Shown piece after piece: positions 1-12,556 of a stretch of DNA of 64,000 nucleotides (positions are counted from its first letter, which is position 1; each line of letters begins with the position of its first letter). The notes beneath the pieces are model-generated. The model did no database searches, had not been told where the DNA came from, and worked only from the letters and a program-made list of their open reading frames with translations. The stretch is from Hormiphora californensis (lineage: Eukaryota > Ctenophora > Tentaculata > Cydippida > Pleurobrachiidae): the NCBI GenBank assembly GCA_020137815.1, contig CM035358.1:5235488-5299487 (forward strand), read 5' to 3'. A program made the position numbers and the translations under genes.

Positions 1-81
1 CTAGTTACAAAGTATTTCAGGTAGCTAATGTTTAGTATCACATAATTTTATGTGACTCTACAATAACTATTTCCTCTTTAG

Positions 82-1470
82 GAGTACAGCGTAATATTCA
101 TGTTTGCAATCCTAGGAATTCCTGGGTTTGCCATCGGGGCGTGCCTGCAGGTAGGGACATATAGCTGACGTATATACCATTAATTAAGCGTTCTAACCGA
201 TCTTACGTATGTCAATGATTCATTGTAAAAAATATTCCCATGGTCAAAAAGTTGAATCAGTTTCCTTGTCAGTCGAAAAAGATGAAGATAAACGTGACAA
301 AGGGAATAGCGATTCTATCCTTAACTGTCGGGGCAATATTGGCCTTCTGCACCTACTGTGATTACTACTGGTTGTTGGAAATCAAACTGGGCCTTCTCCG
401 GGTGTTCGTATCCGGCCAAGTAAGATATATATTGTCGGATTTACGGGATGAAAGGGGGGATAGCACGATCTAAATCGAGAGATCCGACTGTATTGAACCC
501 TTTCGTTTGAAGCCTGTGTCTGTAAAACACAGAAATCTGTGTCTGTAAAACACAACTTGTAACCCTTTCAGGACCAGATATTCTCTGTTCTCATCCCCTC
601 CGTTTTCAGGATCAGATATTCTCTGTTCTCATCCCCTCCGTTTCAGGATCAGATATTCTCTGTTCTCATCCCCTCCGTTTTCAGGATCAGATATTATCTG
701 TTCTCATCCCCTCCGTTTCAGGATCAGATATTCTCTGTTCTCATCCCCTCCGTTTCAGGATCAGATATTCTCTGTTCTCATCCCCTCCGTTTCAGGATCA
801 GATATTCTCTGTTCTCATCCCCTCCGTTTCAGGATCAGATATTCTCTGTTCTCATCCCCTCCGTTTTCAGGATCAGATATTCTCTGTTCTCATCCCCTCC
901 GTTTCAGGATCAGATATTCTCTGTTCTCATCCCCTCCGTTTCAGGATCAGATATTCTCTGTTCTCATCCCCTCCGTTTTCAGGATCAGATATTCTCTGTT
1001 CTCATCCCCTCCGTTTCAGGATCAGATATTCTCTGTTCTCATCCCCTCCGTTTTCAGGATCAGATATTCTCTGTTCTCATCCCCTCCGTTTATCCAACCC
1101 GGATTAGGACCACTGCAAGTGGTTTGGTCCGGTCCGTCGGCATCTGTCTTGCTTCCACAGGTAATTGTTGAAGAAGTGAAGCAAAGTTTTCTCGAAGGCT
1201 TCTGTCAATTCATTTAGTATACCATTATTTATTTTTTTCAAACCTATTTTAGTAAGGCAAACCAATATAAACCATTATATCGTTATTTATTTATCCACAG
1301 GTCCCTATCTAACTATCTGGTTCTTCCACAATGTTTCCATCAAGTGGGCCCTTATCTTGCATTGTGTCATATATGTGGGCCGAATACCACTATCACTATT
1401 AGTGAGGAAACCTCAGCTGCCAGGAGAGAAGGACGTTGAGGAGGGAAATCAGGAATGCAGCGCTGCTGAG
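82..1470 (+). CDS. 3' exons of a multi-pass membrane protein (transporter-like), partial
   Basis: Two good internal exons are visible: 82-150 (AG acceptor before, gtaggg donor after) and 273-419 (tgtcag acceptor, gtaaga donor), both in phase 0. They encode hydrophobic stretches (FMFAILGIPGFAIGACLQ, then GIAILSLTVGAILAFC) typical of transmembrane helices. A last exon from 1301 reads PYLTIWFFHNVSIKWALIL and ends in a charged tail with a stop near 1470. The phase of that exon needs two leading bases, so another small exon is expected in the intron; 1162-1203 is a weak candidate. The intron also holds a long minisatellite. The 5' part lies outside the window. I do not recognise the family; an MFS-type carrier is possible but not shown. 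Confidence 0.45.
558..1091 (+). repeat. Minisatellite, about 37-bp unit, ~14 copies, intronic
   Basis: Tandem units of the type ggatcagatattctctg followed by ttctcatcccctccgtttca. Units differ mainly by three or four T in the tttcag segment. Each unit contains a pyrimidine tract followed by CAG, so it resembles a repeated 3' splice site. The array sits between exons of the membrane-protein gene. Confidence 0.9.
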
Positions 1471-1802
1471 TGATATATTTTGTGATAATTTTTGTGTGGA
1501 TGTAATAATTTCTTTTTTGTTTTGAAATTATTCATATTGGTTTTTATTTTATGTTTGTCGGAAAACTTGGATATTGTAGTTAATTAGATGCCATGTGGAT
1601 TATAAACACGAACGGTTTTGCGGTGGGCCAGTCAGCCGGGAGTCCACCTGCCGGGTGTTAGGTCCATTTGTGCTTTTTAACCATTTGTGCGGGTAAGCAC
1701 AGTCAGATATTTTTGGCTAATCCTGTGGATAAGCTGCAGATATTTATATTTCTATTTCTAAGAACGAACGTCGTTCTAGTTGTTTTTAGTTAGAGAGATA
1801 GA

Positions 1803-2265
1803 GAAGCGCCACACCCCAACAAAAAGCACCACACCCCAGTGCTCTCCCACTATTTTGTGTTAGACAACAGGAAAATATCTCGAGCGAGAATCATCGCGAG
1901 CTTAGCTTAGGCAGGACAGACTTTATTTTTCAGCTCTCCCCCTTCACTAGAAGATTTTATAAAAGTGCTATCCCAGATTCTATTCCCGTCCAGGTCTCTC
2001 CATCGTCTAATCTCTGTTCTCTCTGTTCTCTCTCTCTCCACACCCCAACAAAAAGCACCACACCCCAGTGCTCTCCCACTATTTTGTGTTAGACAACAGT
2101 ACACCTTACTCGAGACAGGAAAATATCTCGAGCAAGCATCATCGCGAGCTTAGGCAGGGCAGACTTTATTTTCAGCTCTCCCCCTTCGCTAGAAGATTTT
2201 ATAAAAGTGCTATCCCGAGTTCTATTCCCGTCCAGGTCTCTCCATCGTCTAATCTCTGTTCTCTC

Positions 2266-2359
<94 letters not shown>

Positions 2360-2478
2360 AGGTGATTTAAGCTCGCTGCGTTCTTTGAGGCGGACAGAAT
2401 CGCAAGAGCGCCACGCCCCCACCAGTGCTCTTTACTAAACGCTTTTATAAAAGGGCTCTCCCACAATCTATTCCCGTC

Positions 2479-2480
<2 letters not shown>
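1803..2480 (+). repeat. Tandem repeat of ~240 bp, two full units and a partial
   Basis: The segment beginning gcgccacaccccaacaaaaa and running through ctctcccactattttgtg, the reverse-strand-rich aaaatatctcgagc block and attctattcccgtccagg is present at about 1803-2040 and 2040-2290, and in part at 2405-2480. Short open frames here are by-products of the repeat. Confidence 0.75.
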
Positions 2481-2530
<50 letters not shown>

Positions 2531-2556
2531 CTTCTCTTCTCTCTTCTCTCTCTCTA

Positions 2557-2622
<66 letters not shown>

Positions 2623-2628
2623 CTCTCT
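2270..2628 (+). repeat. (CT)n microsatellite blocks
   Basis: Long CT runs at about 2270-2356 and 2482-2628, interrupted by a copy of the neighbouring 240-bp unit. The Ser-Leu and Arg-Glu open frames over them are artefacts. Between 2630 and 3042 I see no further gene. Confidence 0.95.
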
Positions 2629-3042
2629 CAGCCGCACCCATGTGATTTAAGCTCGCTGAGTTCTTTAAAGCGGACAGAATTGCAGTACTTTGTTTTAGTT
2701 TCCCTCTGCCTTTGGAATTTTCCCCCTACCAACGATCAGCTTTTCATAAGGTATTCCTTGATCTCCGAAGTAAGGCATTCCTTGAGCCACACGAGGTATT
2801 CCCTAAGTAATGCCAATATGATCACGCGAGTATAAATTACTTTAGCCACGTAGCCGCGTAAATATTGTAACGTGTAGTATGATTGATCAATCTTGAAAAA
2901 TACTTGTTGTTGTTGCATTGCAGAATCCCATACATAGAAGTTAGAACGGTCGCCAAACCGACACAATTCAGGTTAACCTGGCTGTGAAATAAATGTCTTT
3001 TAAAATAATTTTAACCAAAACACCCACAATGACACAGTAGCA

Positions 3043-6000
3043 ATGAATCTGCTTCTACTTGTTGCCTTGGTAACAGGAATAGGAGCAAATCAGTTGGTTC
3101 TTATCAACCCCACCCAGAAGAATAACAAGGGTGGTGGAACTGCTTCCAATGCGATAGACGGAAATGTATGGACTGAGTACCATTCAACAGAATATAGCAC
3201 AGATGAAGACCAGTGGATAAAGTTTGATTTGGAGTACCCATCGGTCATTGATACTGTCACTATGCTGGGAAGGTAATATTTAAATTACTTTAAAAATATT
3301 TAATATAAGGTCCATAGCACGCCGTGCGGCTCTCGCCACTCGGTGTCTTCCTGGAGCGTCTGAAGTAACATACTCTACATAAACTGATTGGTGGGTGGCC
3401 TTGCTACGGCGGAGTGGTGGACGTGCTGGGGCGCCTAATAAGCGTGTTCGGTGCGGCATCTACTACTTTCGGGCAGGTCATCCTCCAGACGCAGCAATCA
3501 CAAACAAACAAGGTCCATAGCAGGGCTGCAGGATCAGCAAGTGAAATCACGTGAATTTTTTAGACAGTATAAATAACGTTGGATATGTTTTCAGGGTTGA
3601 CTATGGCACCTGGGCTTACCGTATCTTGGGGACTCAAGTTAAGATCTTCACCGATGAAGAGGAATGGCACACTTGTGGAACTGTGAACGAATACGATTCG
3701 TCTCATTCGTACACCATCTCATGTCCTAGCAACATCATAGCAACCAAACTCAAGCTCTACGATGACACTATTGCAGAGATTGGCGACAAGAAGGATACTG
3801 CTCCAATCATGATTATAAGAGAGCTGACTGTCAATGGGATCGTTCCTCAAGGTGAGTAGTGAGTTTGATAGCACCTATCACACAAATCACAAATGCTCTA
3901 TAATGATAATGACAATTTGTTTATCTTCTTCTCAACTTAAATTGTTGTAGGTTGGAAACCGGTGCAGAAGGGCGTTGAAACGAGTTATAATCTAGACACA
4001 CGGGGTTTGGAAGTGCAAGCGAAGGCCAAAAGTGTAGTCTTTATCAACACTAACATCGGGTTTATCGGGTTCAGCTACGAAGGGTCATCTTACCAGTACA
4101 AAATAAAGCACTGTAAGCCAGACTCGGTTAAGTTCGACAACCAACCGCCAGTGGCAACGAACGGTATAAACACCTGGAAACTGATTAAGACGAAGGAAGC
4201 CTTCATCATAGGGTGTAACGGAAAGGGGTTGTTAAAACTGAAGGTTTGCAGATGCAGGGAATGAAGATTGTACCACGAAGTGGACCGGTGTTGCAGTGAC
4301 ATACATAAATTTCAATAAAGAACGTGACAAAGGTTCTATCCAGGAAACGACCGAACCGGGTTTTTTCCACCGAACCGAACCGAACCGAATTTGAAAAACT
4401 TTTTTACCGAACCGAACCGAACCGAACCGAACCGAATTTCGGTAATCGAACCGAACCGAACCATACTTGATAAACTTGATAAACTTGATAAATAAACTTT
4501 ATTACAGAATCGTAACCGGTGTCAGTCTTTTCAGCATCCCCCTTTAGCTCGAACCTCCAAAACCCAGTCCATGATAGAATTGTTGTTCCGGGTAGAATAA
4601 CCCTTCACAGGTGGATTGTCAGGGAAGTGGTCCAGCCAACGGCCCAGCAGGATCTTGAACGTATCTAAGGTCACTGCTGTATTAACCTCTTTCGGCAATG
4701 TGTTCCATAGCCGAGCGGCCCTTACAGTAAAAGAGTGGAAGTATTTTGTTGAGAATGACTTCTGTGCTCCACTGTAAAGAGTAGGTACTTCGGCTCGGAT
4801 GCCGAGCCGTTGATGATGGTAAAACCGGGTATTCGTGCTGTTAGGGGCTGCACCGTTATGGATTTTCCACATTTGTATTATCGAGTATCGCTCCCTCCGT
4901 CGTTGTAATGACATCAGTCTAAGCTTTTTCAGCCGTTCCCAATAGTCAAGTTGTGCCATGTCTTCGATCCTTCGGGTAAACTGTCTCTGGATACTCTCCA
5001 GCGCCTGGATGTCACCAATCTTGTAGGGCGACCATAAAGGTGAGCAGTATTCTACTTTACACCTTATTAGTGACTTGTAGAGTGTCAGCATAGTGGATAC
5101 TGACCTATCTTTAAAAGCTCTCAAAACTTTTTCTGTATAAATGTTTCTCTAAAAAGTCATGGAGAGCACCGATCAAGGTATTGAGAATCATTCTCTGAAA
5201 TTTTGTTAAAAAATGTTTGAAAAAATTTCAAAGTCAATTTTGTGAAAAAATTTTCAAAGTCAATTTTATCGTAAATTTTCTATGTCAATTTTTGCGTACG
5301 AATCGTGTTGCGAATCGGTGATGCTTTGCGGCAGTGCTCTCGCTAATTAGCAGGATTTATTGAAACATGAATCGTTTCCCCTAAACTTCCTAATTAGATT
5401 TGATGGGGGATCACGTATCAGCATAATCCATCTCGGACCCACTAATTAGCAACATCACTCCCGCTTAGCAATACCGATTCGAAACACGATTCGTACGCAA
5501 AAATTGACATAGAAAATTTTCCATAAAATTGACTTTGAAATATTTTCCAAACTTTTTTACAAAATTTCAGAGAATGATTCTTAACACCTTGATCGGTGCT
5601 CTCCATGAATTTTTTGAAAAAAAAAGTTTCTGAATTTGTTGACCCTCTCATGAGGACACGATTCGACGGGAAGTCAGGTATCAAATCAATCCATATCGAA
5701 CCCGCTAACTAGCGAAATCATTTCCACATAGCACCACCGATTCGAAATAGGGTTAATACGGCGAAATTGACATTGAAATCCATACAATTTTCGTGAAATA
5801 ATTGGAAAATTTTGCATGAAAAAGCCCGATTTCTGGGCATTTTTTGACCAAAAAATTCGGTGGTTCGGCCAAAATTTCCTACCGAACCGAACCGAACCGA
5901 ACCGCCCAAAAAACACCGAATTTCCGAACCGAACCGAACCGAACCGAATATTCGGTCGCTTCCTGGTTCTATCCTTTACAGACCTGTGTGTAAGTACTAA

Positions 6001-7404
6001 ACATATTGTTCATCTGTCTGGCGGCGCCATGCCAGACTCCGTCGCGTTGTTTGATAGCAGCTTTCACAAAAATGCTCTATACAATTTTTGTATACATATC
6101 TTCTTCTCCACTAAAATTGTTGTAGAGTGTGTAAGAATATAAGGTCCTTATATTCTTATTCCTTATTAAGGATCTTTTCGCGTGAGGTGTACTGCCCTGA
6201 AGCTCGTCAGTGTCAGTTACAGTTTTACTTATCTGGCCCTGTCGTGTCTGTGACGGTATTATTATTATCATCAGATTGGAAACTGGCGCAGAAAGGCGTT
6301 GAAACGAGTTATAATCTGGACACACGAGGTTTGGAAGTGCAAGCGACGGCCAAAAGTGTAGTCTTTATCGACACTAACATCGGTTTCATTGAGTTCAGCT
6401 ACGAAGGGTCATCATCATCTTACCAGTACAAAATAGGTCATTGTGAACCGGAATGGATAAATTTCAACAAACAACCGCCAGCGGCAACAAACGGTATAAA
6501 CACCTGGAAACTGATTAAGACGGAGGAAGCCTTCATCATATGGTGTAACGGAGATGAGTTGTTGGAACTGAGGTTTGCAGATGCATGGAATGAAGATTGT
6601 GCCACGAAGTGGGCCGGTGTTGCAGTGACAGACTTTACTTTCAATCCATACCGTGACAAAGGTTCTATCCTTTACAGACCTGTGTGTAAGTACTAGACAT
6701 TGTTCATTTGTCTGCCACTCTGCCGGTGCCAGACCTCGTTTTGACAGTGCGCTCAGATCGGATCGGCGCCTCCAGATAGAAATTATCAATCTACTTCTGT
6801 GGTGCTCCATCATCTATATTGAGCGTCAAATAGACACACTCTGCGCCTTTCGGGAATCGCGCTGACCCTTTCTCGCGCTCTAATTGCGAGCGGAGCGAGG
6901 ACAGTGGTTAGTTATTGTGTGCGCTATGATGGATCATGTCACTATTATAAGTATTTCAATTATCGAGTTAGAACTCACCCTAAAAACCATCCATCAGACT
7001 GCCCTGTGGAGAAGAACATCAAAGGAGTGCTGGTGAGTGGAGCGGAAAGAGGTGACAAGATGACAGTCAAGTGCTCGACACGGAAAAGATCCGTTGCCAT
7101 AGCAACGTGCTCCGAGAGATGGATCACGGAATGGGTTACTGGCAAATGCTCAGGTTAGTCAATCTACATTGTAGAAGTTCGAATTTCTACTAGAAGCTGT
7201 TATAGAACTAATACTAGTCTAGCTATTATAGAACTAATACTAGTCGACTACTGTCTAGTGGAACTAGAAGTTCTGGTAAATTAGCTGCCGACTAGTGACT
7301 GACGACTGAATTGTTTGTTGTAATGTCTTGTAGTAAAGTACTGTCCACCTGATAATGTGTTTCTAAAGGATCAGGGCCCTTTAGTTACTCAAACAGGAGT
7401 TTAA
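3043..7404 (+). CDS. Secreted discoidin-like protein with duplicated domain exon and CCP-like C-terminus
   Basis: Exons: 3043-3272, 3595-3851, 3951-4341 joined to 5975-5989 (first copy, interrupted), 6275-6685 (second copy), 6905-7153, 7334-7404. The protein starts with a signal peptide (MNLLLLVALVTGIGA) followed by an F5/8C-like domain containing SNAIDGNVWTEYHS. Exons 3 and 4 are near-identical copies of a domain starting KGVETSYNLDTRGLEVQA and ending in a conserved C/W-rich segment. A cysteine-rich, sushi-like exon follows. Both copies begin after two split-codon bases and end in phase 1, so either can be skipped without breaking the frame. The first copy has one extra A near 4242 and a 1.6 kb transposon in it, so the functional mRNA probably skips it. 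Family name of the duplicated domain not recognised; a role in adhesion or lectin-like binding is only a guess. Confidence 0.7.
4342..5964. mobile_element. hAT-like non-autonomous element inserted in an exon
   Basis: The element is flanked by an exact 10-base duplication, ggttctatcc, at 4332-4341 and 5965-5974. Its ends are inverted: aggaaacgaccgaa at the left and ttcggtcgcttcct at the right. Just inside are repeats of ccgaac on both sides and inner inverted arms around 5160-5300 and 5490-5620. The duplication may be 8 bp if two bases belong to the element, which would fit hAT. The ends resemble those of the ~110-bp MITEs at 54835, 56106 and 57445. It carries a retrotransposon fragment but no transposase that I can see. 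Confidence 0.8.
4531..5124 (-). pseudogene. C-terminal fragment of a non-LTR retrotransposon reverse transcriptase
   Basis: A 197-residue open frame on the minus strand contains VEYCSPLWSPYKIGDIQALE, then FTRRIEDMAQLDYWERLKKL, and AARLWNTLPKEVN near the end. This is the usual thumb and C-terminal part of Jockey/CR1-type reverse transcriptases. The YADD catalytic region and the endonuclease are absent, so it is a dead fragment nested in the 4342-5964 transposon. Confidence 0.85.
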
Positions 7405-8371
7405 TATTGTAAAGTTCGACTTGTAGGACAAAACAATTGCAAAACTGATACTATTATAATAGTGTAGTATATTACACTAGCTGTTTGTGCATGTACATAG
7501 TTGTACACAGACCGCTAGTTATATATTGTATAGTATCAGGGTCAGCACACAGTCACACCAACGTGTGCTAACCCTCATTTCAAAAATTCAAGTGGGATTC
7601 TCTGGCACACAAATTTGTGCCAGACAATCCCACTTGAATTTTGATAAAATCCTTCCTATTCCCAATAACCGATAACTAACAAACTTCATGCATTCTACCG
7701 TCACTGAAAACCATCTCTGGCGAACGGGGAATAAATCTAACCGCTGCTGGGAGTAAGGAGTAACCAACGAAATAGAGGATTCAGAAGGATCAAGTTCAAC
7801 CACAGCAACCCAAACATATCAAAGGTTAGTAAGTAATATTTTCCTCAACCTATCTTGGTTGCTATTCTAGTTTGACTTTGAGATATCTGAGTATCTGACA
7901 TGATATTGTGTTATTTTTGCAAACATACCCCAAATACAAGAATGATCATGATCCAGGATTAGGGTTATTTTGGTTTTTAATGAATATTAATGTGACATGT
8001 CACTGCTAAAATTCCAACTTTCTACCATACTTTACTCCTAGAAACCTATCTTAAGCTAGAGGAGGAGCTGACTCAAAGAAAGGAATCCTGCACAGTGCAG
8101 ATATGATCATGACCTTGTGGAAAAACAGAATGCCCTACTGGCACTTAATGCATTCTCTCATGCACCTGCGGAGTCCCAGAATGATAATGAAGTATAGTAC
8201 TCTAGTGGATCTATAATAGACCACCGCCAGATAGCTGATATTGCTAAATAGGAGGCGAAGAACAATTTTAATTTAAAATAATAAAATATGATAGGGCTAT
8301 TGATTTTAGTTTCGAGAGACGCTATTTTCTTTTTGAGATCGAGAGATGTTAATACTATGTCCGGCTTCTTT
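7405..8371. other. Intergenic, no gene seen
   Basis: AT-rich spacer after the discoidin-like gene. A short inverted repeat (ttcaagtgggattctctgg against the copy at 7620-7640) lies at about 7585-7640. Short frames have no recognisable content. Confidence 0.6.
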
Positions 8372-9226
8372 TAGTAGAGGAAAAACTGCCCAAAAATAAG
8401 CCAAAAAGGCAACTAATTGTTATAAAAGCGAAAACCACTCTACCCGACTAATTTTGATACGCTGAATCCAATGAGCAACTTACGCAAGCGCTCAGAGGTG
8501 GAGAAAGTGCCCTAATTGGCCATAATTGGGTACCTGTATTTTCAGCCTGAGGCCAAAACCATAAGTACCCTTAAAATAGGAGTAAATACAAATCTGAGGG
8601 CACTAAAGTGATCAGCGTCCTCGCATTAGTGGGGGTAGGTGCCGGAATTAAGTCTCTATCTCATCTGGTTAATTGAATAATTGGATAATTAGATATGCGC
8701 ATAACCGTATTTTGGCTATATGGCTATAGCCACTTAGGAATGGTTTAGAGACGTTTCATTAGTGCCATTTTGTAGGCAATGGCCAAGTTATGGGGGGTCG
8801 ACGTCGTACTTTTAAGCTCTATCTTCAACCGTTTAGCCGTTATTTGGCTTTAAAGGTACTCAAAATCGGGCTTTTTACCGTTTTTCGCTCATTTTGAGTA
8901 CCTTTATGCGCGTATCTAATTATCCAATTATTCAATTAACCAGATGAGATAGAGACTTAATTCCGGCACCTACCCCCACTAATGCGAGGACGCTGATCAC
9001 TTTAGTGCCCTCAGATTTGTATTTACTCCTATTTTAAGGGTACTTATGGTTTTGGCCTCAGGCTGAAAATACAGGTACCCAATTATGGCCAATTAGGGCA
9101 CTTTCTCCACCTCTGAGCGCTTGCGTAAGTTGCTCATTGGATTCAGCGTATCAAAATTAGTCGGGTAGAGTGGTTTTCGCTTTTATAACAATTAGTTGCC
9201 TAAATTTTTCAGTTTTTCCTCTACTA
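8372..9226. mobile_element. Long foldback element (855 bp)
   Basis: Nearly the entire length is an inverted repeat. The ends are tagtagaggaaaaactg and cagtttttcctctacta, flanked by TTT on both sides (8369-8371 and 9227-9229), a possible 3-bp target duplication. The arms share blocks such as ttaaaataggagta, ggtgccggaattaagtctct and gactaattttgatacgctga with the elements at 16389 and 49834. No coding capacity. Confidence 0.85.
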
Positions 9227-9850
9227 TTTTGTGTTGTTGATGTTCATTGGAGCCTGGCCTAGCTATTTATTAGTTAATTTACAATGAAATGTGTGTAATA
9301 GAACTGTATTTTGGACGACTTAAATTGTTTAAATTAATAGTTTGACTTTGAGCTCAATTGAGCTCCTTTTGGCTAAATTTCGCTCTTATTTCTTTGTTTT
9401 ACATCCAATTTCATTAATAAAAAATTTACGGGCTCCACTGACCAACTGCCTTGACATTATAAGTCAATTTTTAACATCACGTGGTCAGCACGTGGTCAGC
9501 AGTGTGTTTTGCCACGCGCAAATACAGTGCCGCGCACAAAATGGATTGCGCGGCGCGATGCCTCGGTATAATACGGTGGCAGATTCTTAGTGGAGAGCGC
9601 AGCTCCAGACCGCGCAATTCCAAGCCGCGCATTTTGTTCTTGTTTGCGCGCGCTCTGCCACTTGTTCGTCCGTACTCGAGCCAAACCAAAAATTTTTCAT
9701 TTCCACTTCGGTGGATTCTGAGAGGTTCGATCCGGACGGACGCTCTGTGCGATTTCGATGTTCTTTCTTTGTATTCTGTTTTATTAGTGCCGTTCTTGAT
9801 TCCAAAGTTATAAATTCATCTTTACCCAAAATTTAGCTACTTTTTTATGT
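9227..9850. other. Intergenic, CG-rich patch, no gene seen
   Basis: The segment 9480-9660 is rich in gcgcg and contains a direct repeat of cacgtggtcag. Overlapping open frames in four frames point to base composition rather than coding. Confidence 0.5.
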
Positions 9851-10290
9851 TTATCGTTGAGAGAAATTTTTGAAAAAGCTTGAGCAGCCTTGAGCCTTGA
9901 CCAAATGCCTGGATAAACAATTTGTCACTGTTAAAACTGTTTTAACTACGTTTTTGCTAGTTGTGTTGTAAACCTTCTTTAAGGTGTAATAGCTCTCACA
10001 CGCACCGCCGAACTGTTCAAAAAGTCCTTCTATGGCCATTATTGAGCCAATCAATCAGGGAAGCAGGAAGCTTTAGATTTGTACCTCTTGTTCCCCGATC
10101 CCAGGGATGTCGCGGCCTGCTCTAGCGTGTCGTCAGAAAAACGTTTCAGTTTTTTAACGTTAGTGTTGTGGAGAACAGTAGGGCTGTAGGCATCGATCAG
10201 TCTCTTTACCTTAGCGTTAGCAGTGTCGTCATCACGCAGCTCCTTGAGTCTACGTTTCTGCTTCTCCACTTGATCACAATCGTCAACCAT
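9851..10290 (-). CDS. Hypothetical, two overlapping small open frames
   Basis: On the minus strand a 79-residue frame begins MVDDCDQVEKQKRRLKEL at 10290 and ends at 10051. A 67-residue frame continues from about 10054 to 9851. The first is charged and looks protein-like; a possible donor (gtacaa) follows GSGNKR, so it may be a first exon rather than a complete gene. No family recognised. It may equally be a transposon remnant. Confidence 0.25.
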
Positions 10291-10800
10291 TTTGGCTCAA
10301 ATTAATTTGTTTAAAGTAGTGTTGAAAAGTTTGAAACTTTTTGAAATTTGGATTTTTTTAGTATAATCAAAACTTGTGTTTCAATTTAATTTTTGAAACG
10401 TTAGAGCACTGGCAAACCTGTACCTCCTCCGCATTTATCACTTACCTGTCGTTCAATTTAACGAATTGTGCTAGTGTGCTATACATTTCGATATCTCTCG
10501 AAATCTTTTGCGAGTGGAGATTTTCGTCATAAAATAATTTGAGTGTATTCTTTTTTCAATATAATTAATTGAAGCTTCTAAAGTAAACAACACCCACTGC
10601 ACCATTGTTTGAAAAATACAGTTGCCTGAAAACCACCACCTCTGATACATATAGAATCAAAACCCAGACATGACAATGATCCATCAGAACCATTTTTCAT
10701 AAACCAAGTGAGTTGTCTCGATCGCAGGATATTCTAGTAACAACTGTTTTTACATCTTTCTACACCAATGTCGCAACATTATCCTCTACAATATATAGTA
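10291..10800. other. Intergenic, no gene seen
   Basis: AT-rich sequence without coding signal or repeats that I can define. Confidence 0.5.
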
Positions 10801-10967
10801 CATAACGTTCTGCACGCAGTGCAAGCGCGCCATATACGCTCTGCACTGCAGAGCGTATATGGAGGTGAAATGCACGACAGCGGAGCTGGAGTGCATTTCA
10901 CATCTATATTGCACGAGTGAAACGAGTGCGATATAGAGCGCTTGCACATGCCGTGCAGGACGTTATT
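10801..10967. repeat. Hairpin MITE-like element
   Basis: The left end cataacgttctgcacgcag and the right end tgccgtgcaggacgttattg are inverted, followed inward by gtgcaagcgc and gcgcttgcac. Inside is a second palindrome built on tatacgctctgca. Length about 165 bp. A related CG-rich segment lies around 11355-11450. Confidence 0.65.
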
Positions 10968-11640
10968 GAGTATATATTCCGCGAGAAAACACATGACAAG
11001 CAAAACAATCATAATTTTGGGTGATTACACACAGAGAGATGTGACAAAACAAGATACAAACTAAGCAAAACTAGACAAAAATACACTTCTACACCGGTTA
11101 CACACAAGGGAGAGAAGGTCTGATAGTTTGAAACAGTGAAAAGAAGAGAGAGATAAAGAGAGAGAGATGCGAGAGAGGGAGATTGGAATTCTTGGAAATA
11201 GCAAACAACAAAACGTGTAAGGGGATAATTAGTGAGAGAAAGAGGGAGAGTGAGTGTAAAATGGCAGACTGTGTGTCGTGTAGTATCTTGTCAGTCATAT
11301 TCTGTGTGTTTTTGTGTGAATAAGGTGTAAAAACACATTTCTCACTTATATCCCGCTACCTCTATATCTGCACGCTCCCGCGGAAGCACAGTGCATATTT
11401 CAGCGTGCAAATGGTCGCGCACAGCGGGAGTGATATGTGCACTCGCGGTATATATATAACTATCTTTGCGCTACCCAGGTGCCAACTGATATATGATAAA
11501 CACAGGAATAAAGACCAAGCTTCTACAACGTCCATGGCTAGGCAGGATTGCTATAGAACGTGGACTACAGTGAACACTCACACAACCAATACTAAGCTAG
11601 AGGTGAATTATTGCAGTAATACTACAGTAATAGTAATATT
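10968..11640. other. Intergenic, no gene seen
   Basis: Contains short purine-rich runs (agagag at 11140-11180) and a tgcacgctcccgcgg segment near 11370 that echoes the hairpin at 10801. No supported exon. Confidence 0.45.
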
Positions 11641-11967
11641 TTCCCTTCCCTTGGCCTTCTCTTCCCTTGGCCTTCCCTTCCCTTGGCCTTCCCTTCCCTT
11701 GGCCTTCCCTTCCCTTGGCCTTCCCTTCCCTTGGCCTTCCTTCCCTTGGCCTTCCCTTCCCTTCCCTTGGCCTTCCCTTCCCTTCCCTTCCCTTCCCTTC
11801 CCTTCCCTTCCCTTCCCTTCCCTTCCCTTCCCTTCCCTTCCCTTCCCTTCCCTTCCCTTCCCTTCCCTTCCCTTCCCTTCCCTTCCCTTCCCTTCCCTTC
11901 CCTTCCCTTCCCTTCCCTTCCCTTCCCTTCCCTTCCCTTCCCTTCCCTTCCCTTCCCTTCCCTTCCC
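11641..11967 (+). repeat. (CCCTT)n pentanucleotide satellite
   Basis: Starts as alternating ttggccttccctt units (11650-11780) and becomes pure cccttcccttccctt to about 11967. It is open in every frame, giving spurious FPSLP or GKGRE proteins. The length suggests repeat expansion. Confidence 0.97.
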
Positions 11968-12038
11968 TTTTCCTTTCTCTTTTCCTTTCATTTCAAAACT
12001 CTGCCTATACGTAACTCCCCATCCTTCTCCCTGCTGCA

Positions 12039-12376
12039 GGTTCAGTTGATTGGAAATGGGGGTAGGGCACTCAGACTACCCACACGAGTTAGGTAGCTCA
12101 TTATTGATCCCACTAAACAGATGATATATAATAGGAGATGTTGTTACCTTTACTGTTGACCATAACAACACCGAGTGTTCCACTGGAGGAGTTCTTATAC
12201 AGGGTAACTTATCAGGATTGACTGTCAAGGCTTTTTAATCGTCAAAGCTCTGTTATACCAAAATCTTGTTTTACACGTTTTCCCTCCCCTTCAGGACTTC
12301 ACACTGCGCTATCAGAACGGACCAGTAATAATCGAGAGTTACTACTACACCCCTAACCATGTGGCTGCTGGTTGAT
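12039..12376 (+). CDS. Possible 3' exons of an unrecognised gene
   Basis: Segments bounded by plausible splice sites encode protein-like sequence: 12039-12092 (VQLIGNGGRALRLPT), 12139-12230 (GDVVTFTVDHNNTECSTGG and on to LSGLTVK) and 12294-12376 (DFTLRYQNGPVIIESYYYT, then a stop). The last junction fits in frame; the first does not by one base. No family recognised. Confidence 0.35.
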
Positions 12377-12489
12377 CCAAGTTCGTTGGGGATAGATGAG
12401 ATCTGGTTGATATAGGTGACTGTGTGGGGCTGTGGCTAGTGTTACTGTCAGTTATGTCAGGGTGGTCCTGTTGAGAAAAACCACGCCCC

Positions 12490-12493
<4 letters not shown>

Positions 12494-12547
<54 letters not shown>
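12494..12547 (+). repeat. (GA)n microsatellite
   Basis: About 25 GA units followed by a run of nine G. Confidence 0.95.

Positions 12548-12556
<9 letters not shown>

Noticed and set aside
558-1091. Regularly spaced direct repeats resembling a CRISPR array
   Set aside because: The units are contiguous with no variable spacers, and the host is eukaryotic.
6415-6813. 132-residue antisense frame
   Set aside because: Shadow of the duplicated discoidin-gene exon on the plus strand.
11608-12096. Long Pro/Ser/Leu and Gly/Lys frames
   Set aside because: Products of the CCCTT array; open in all frames.
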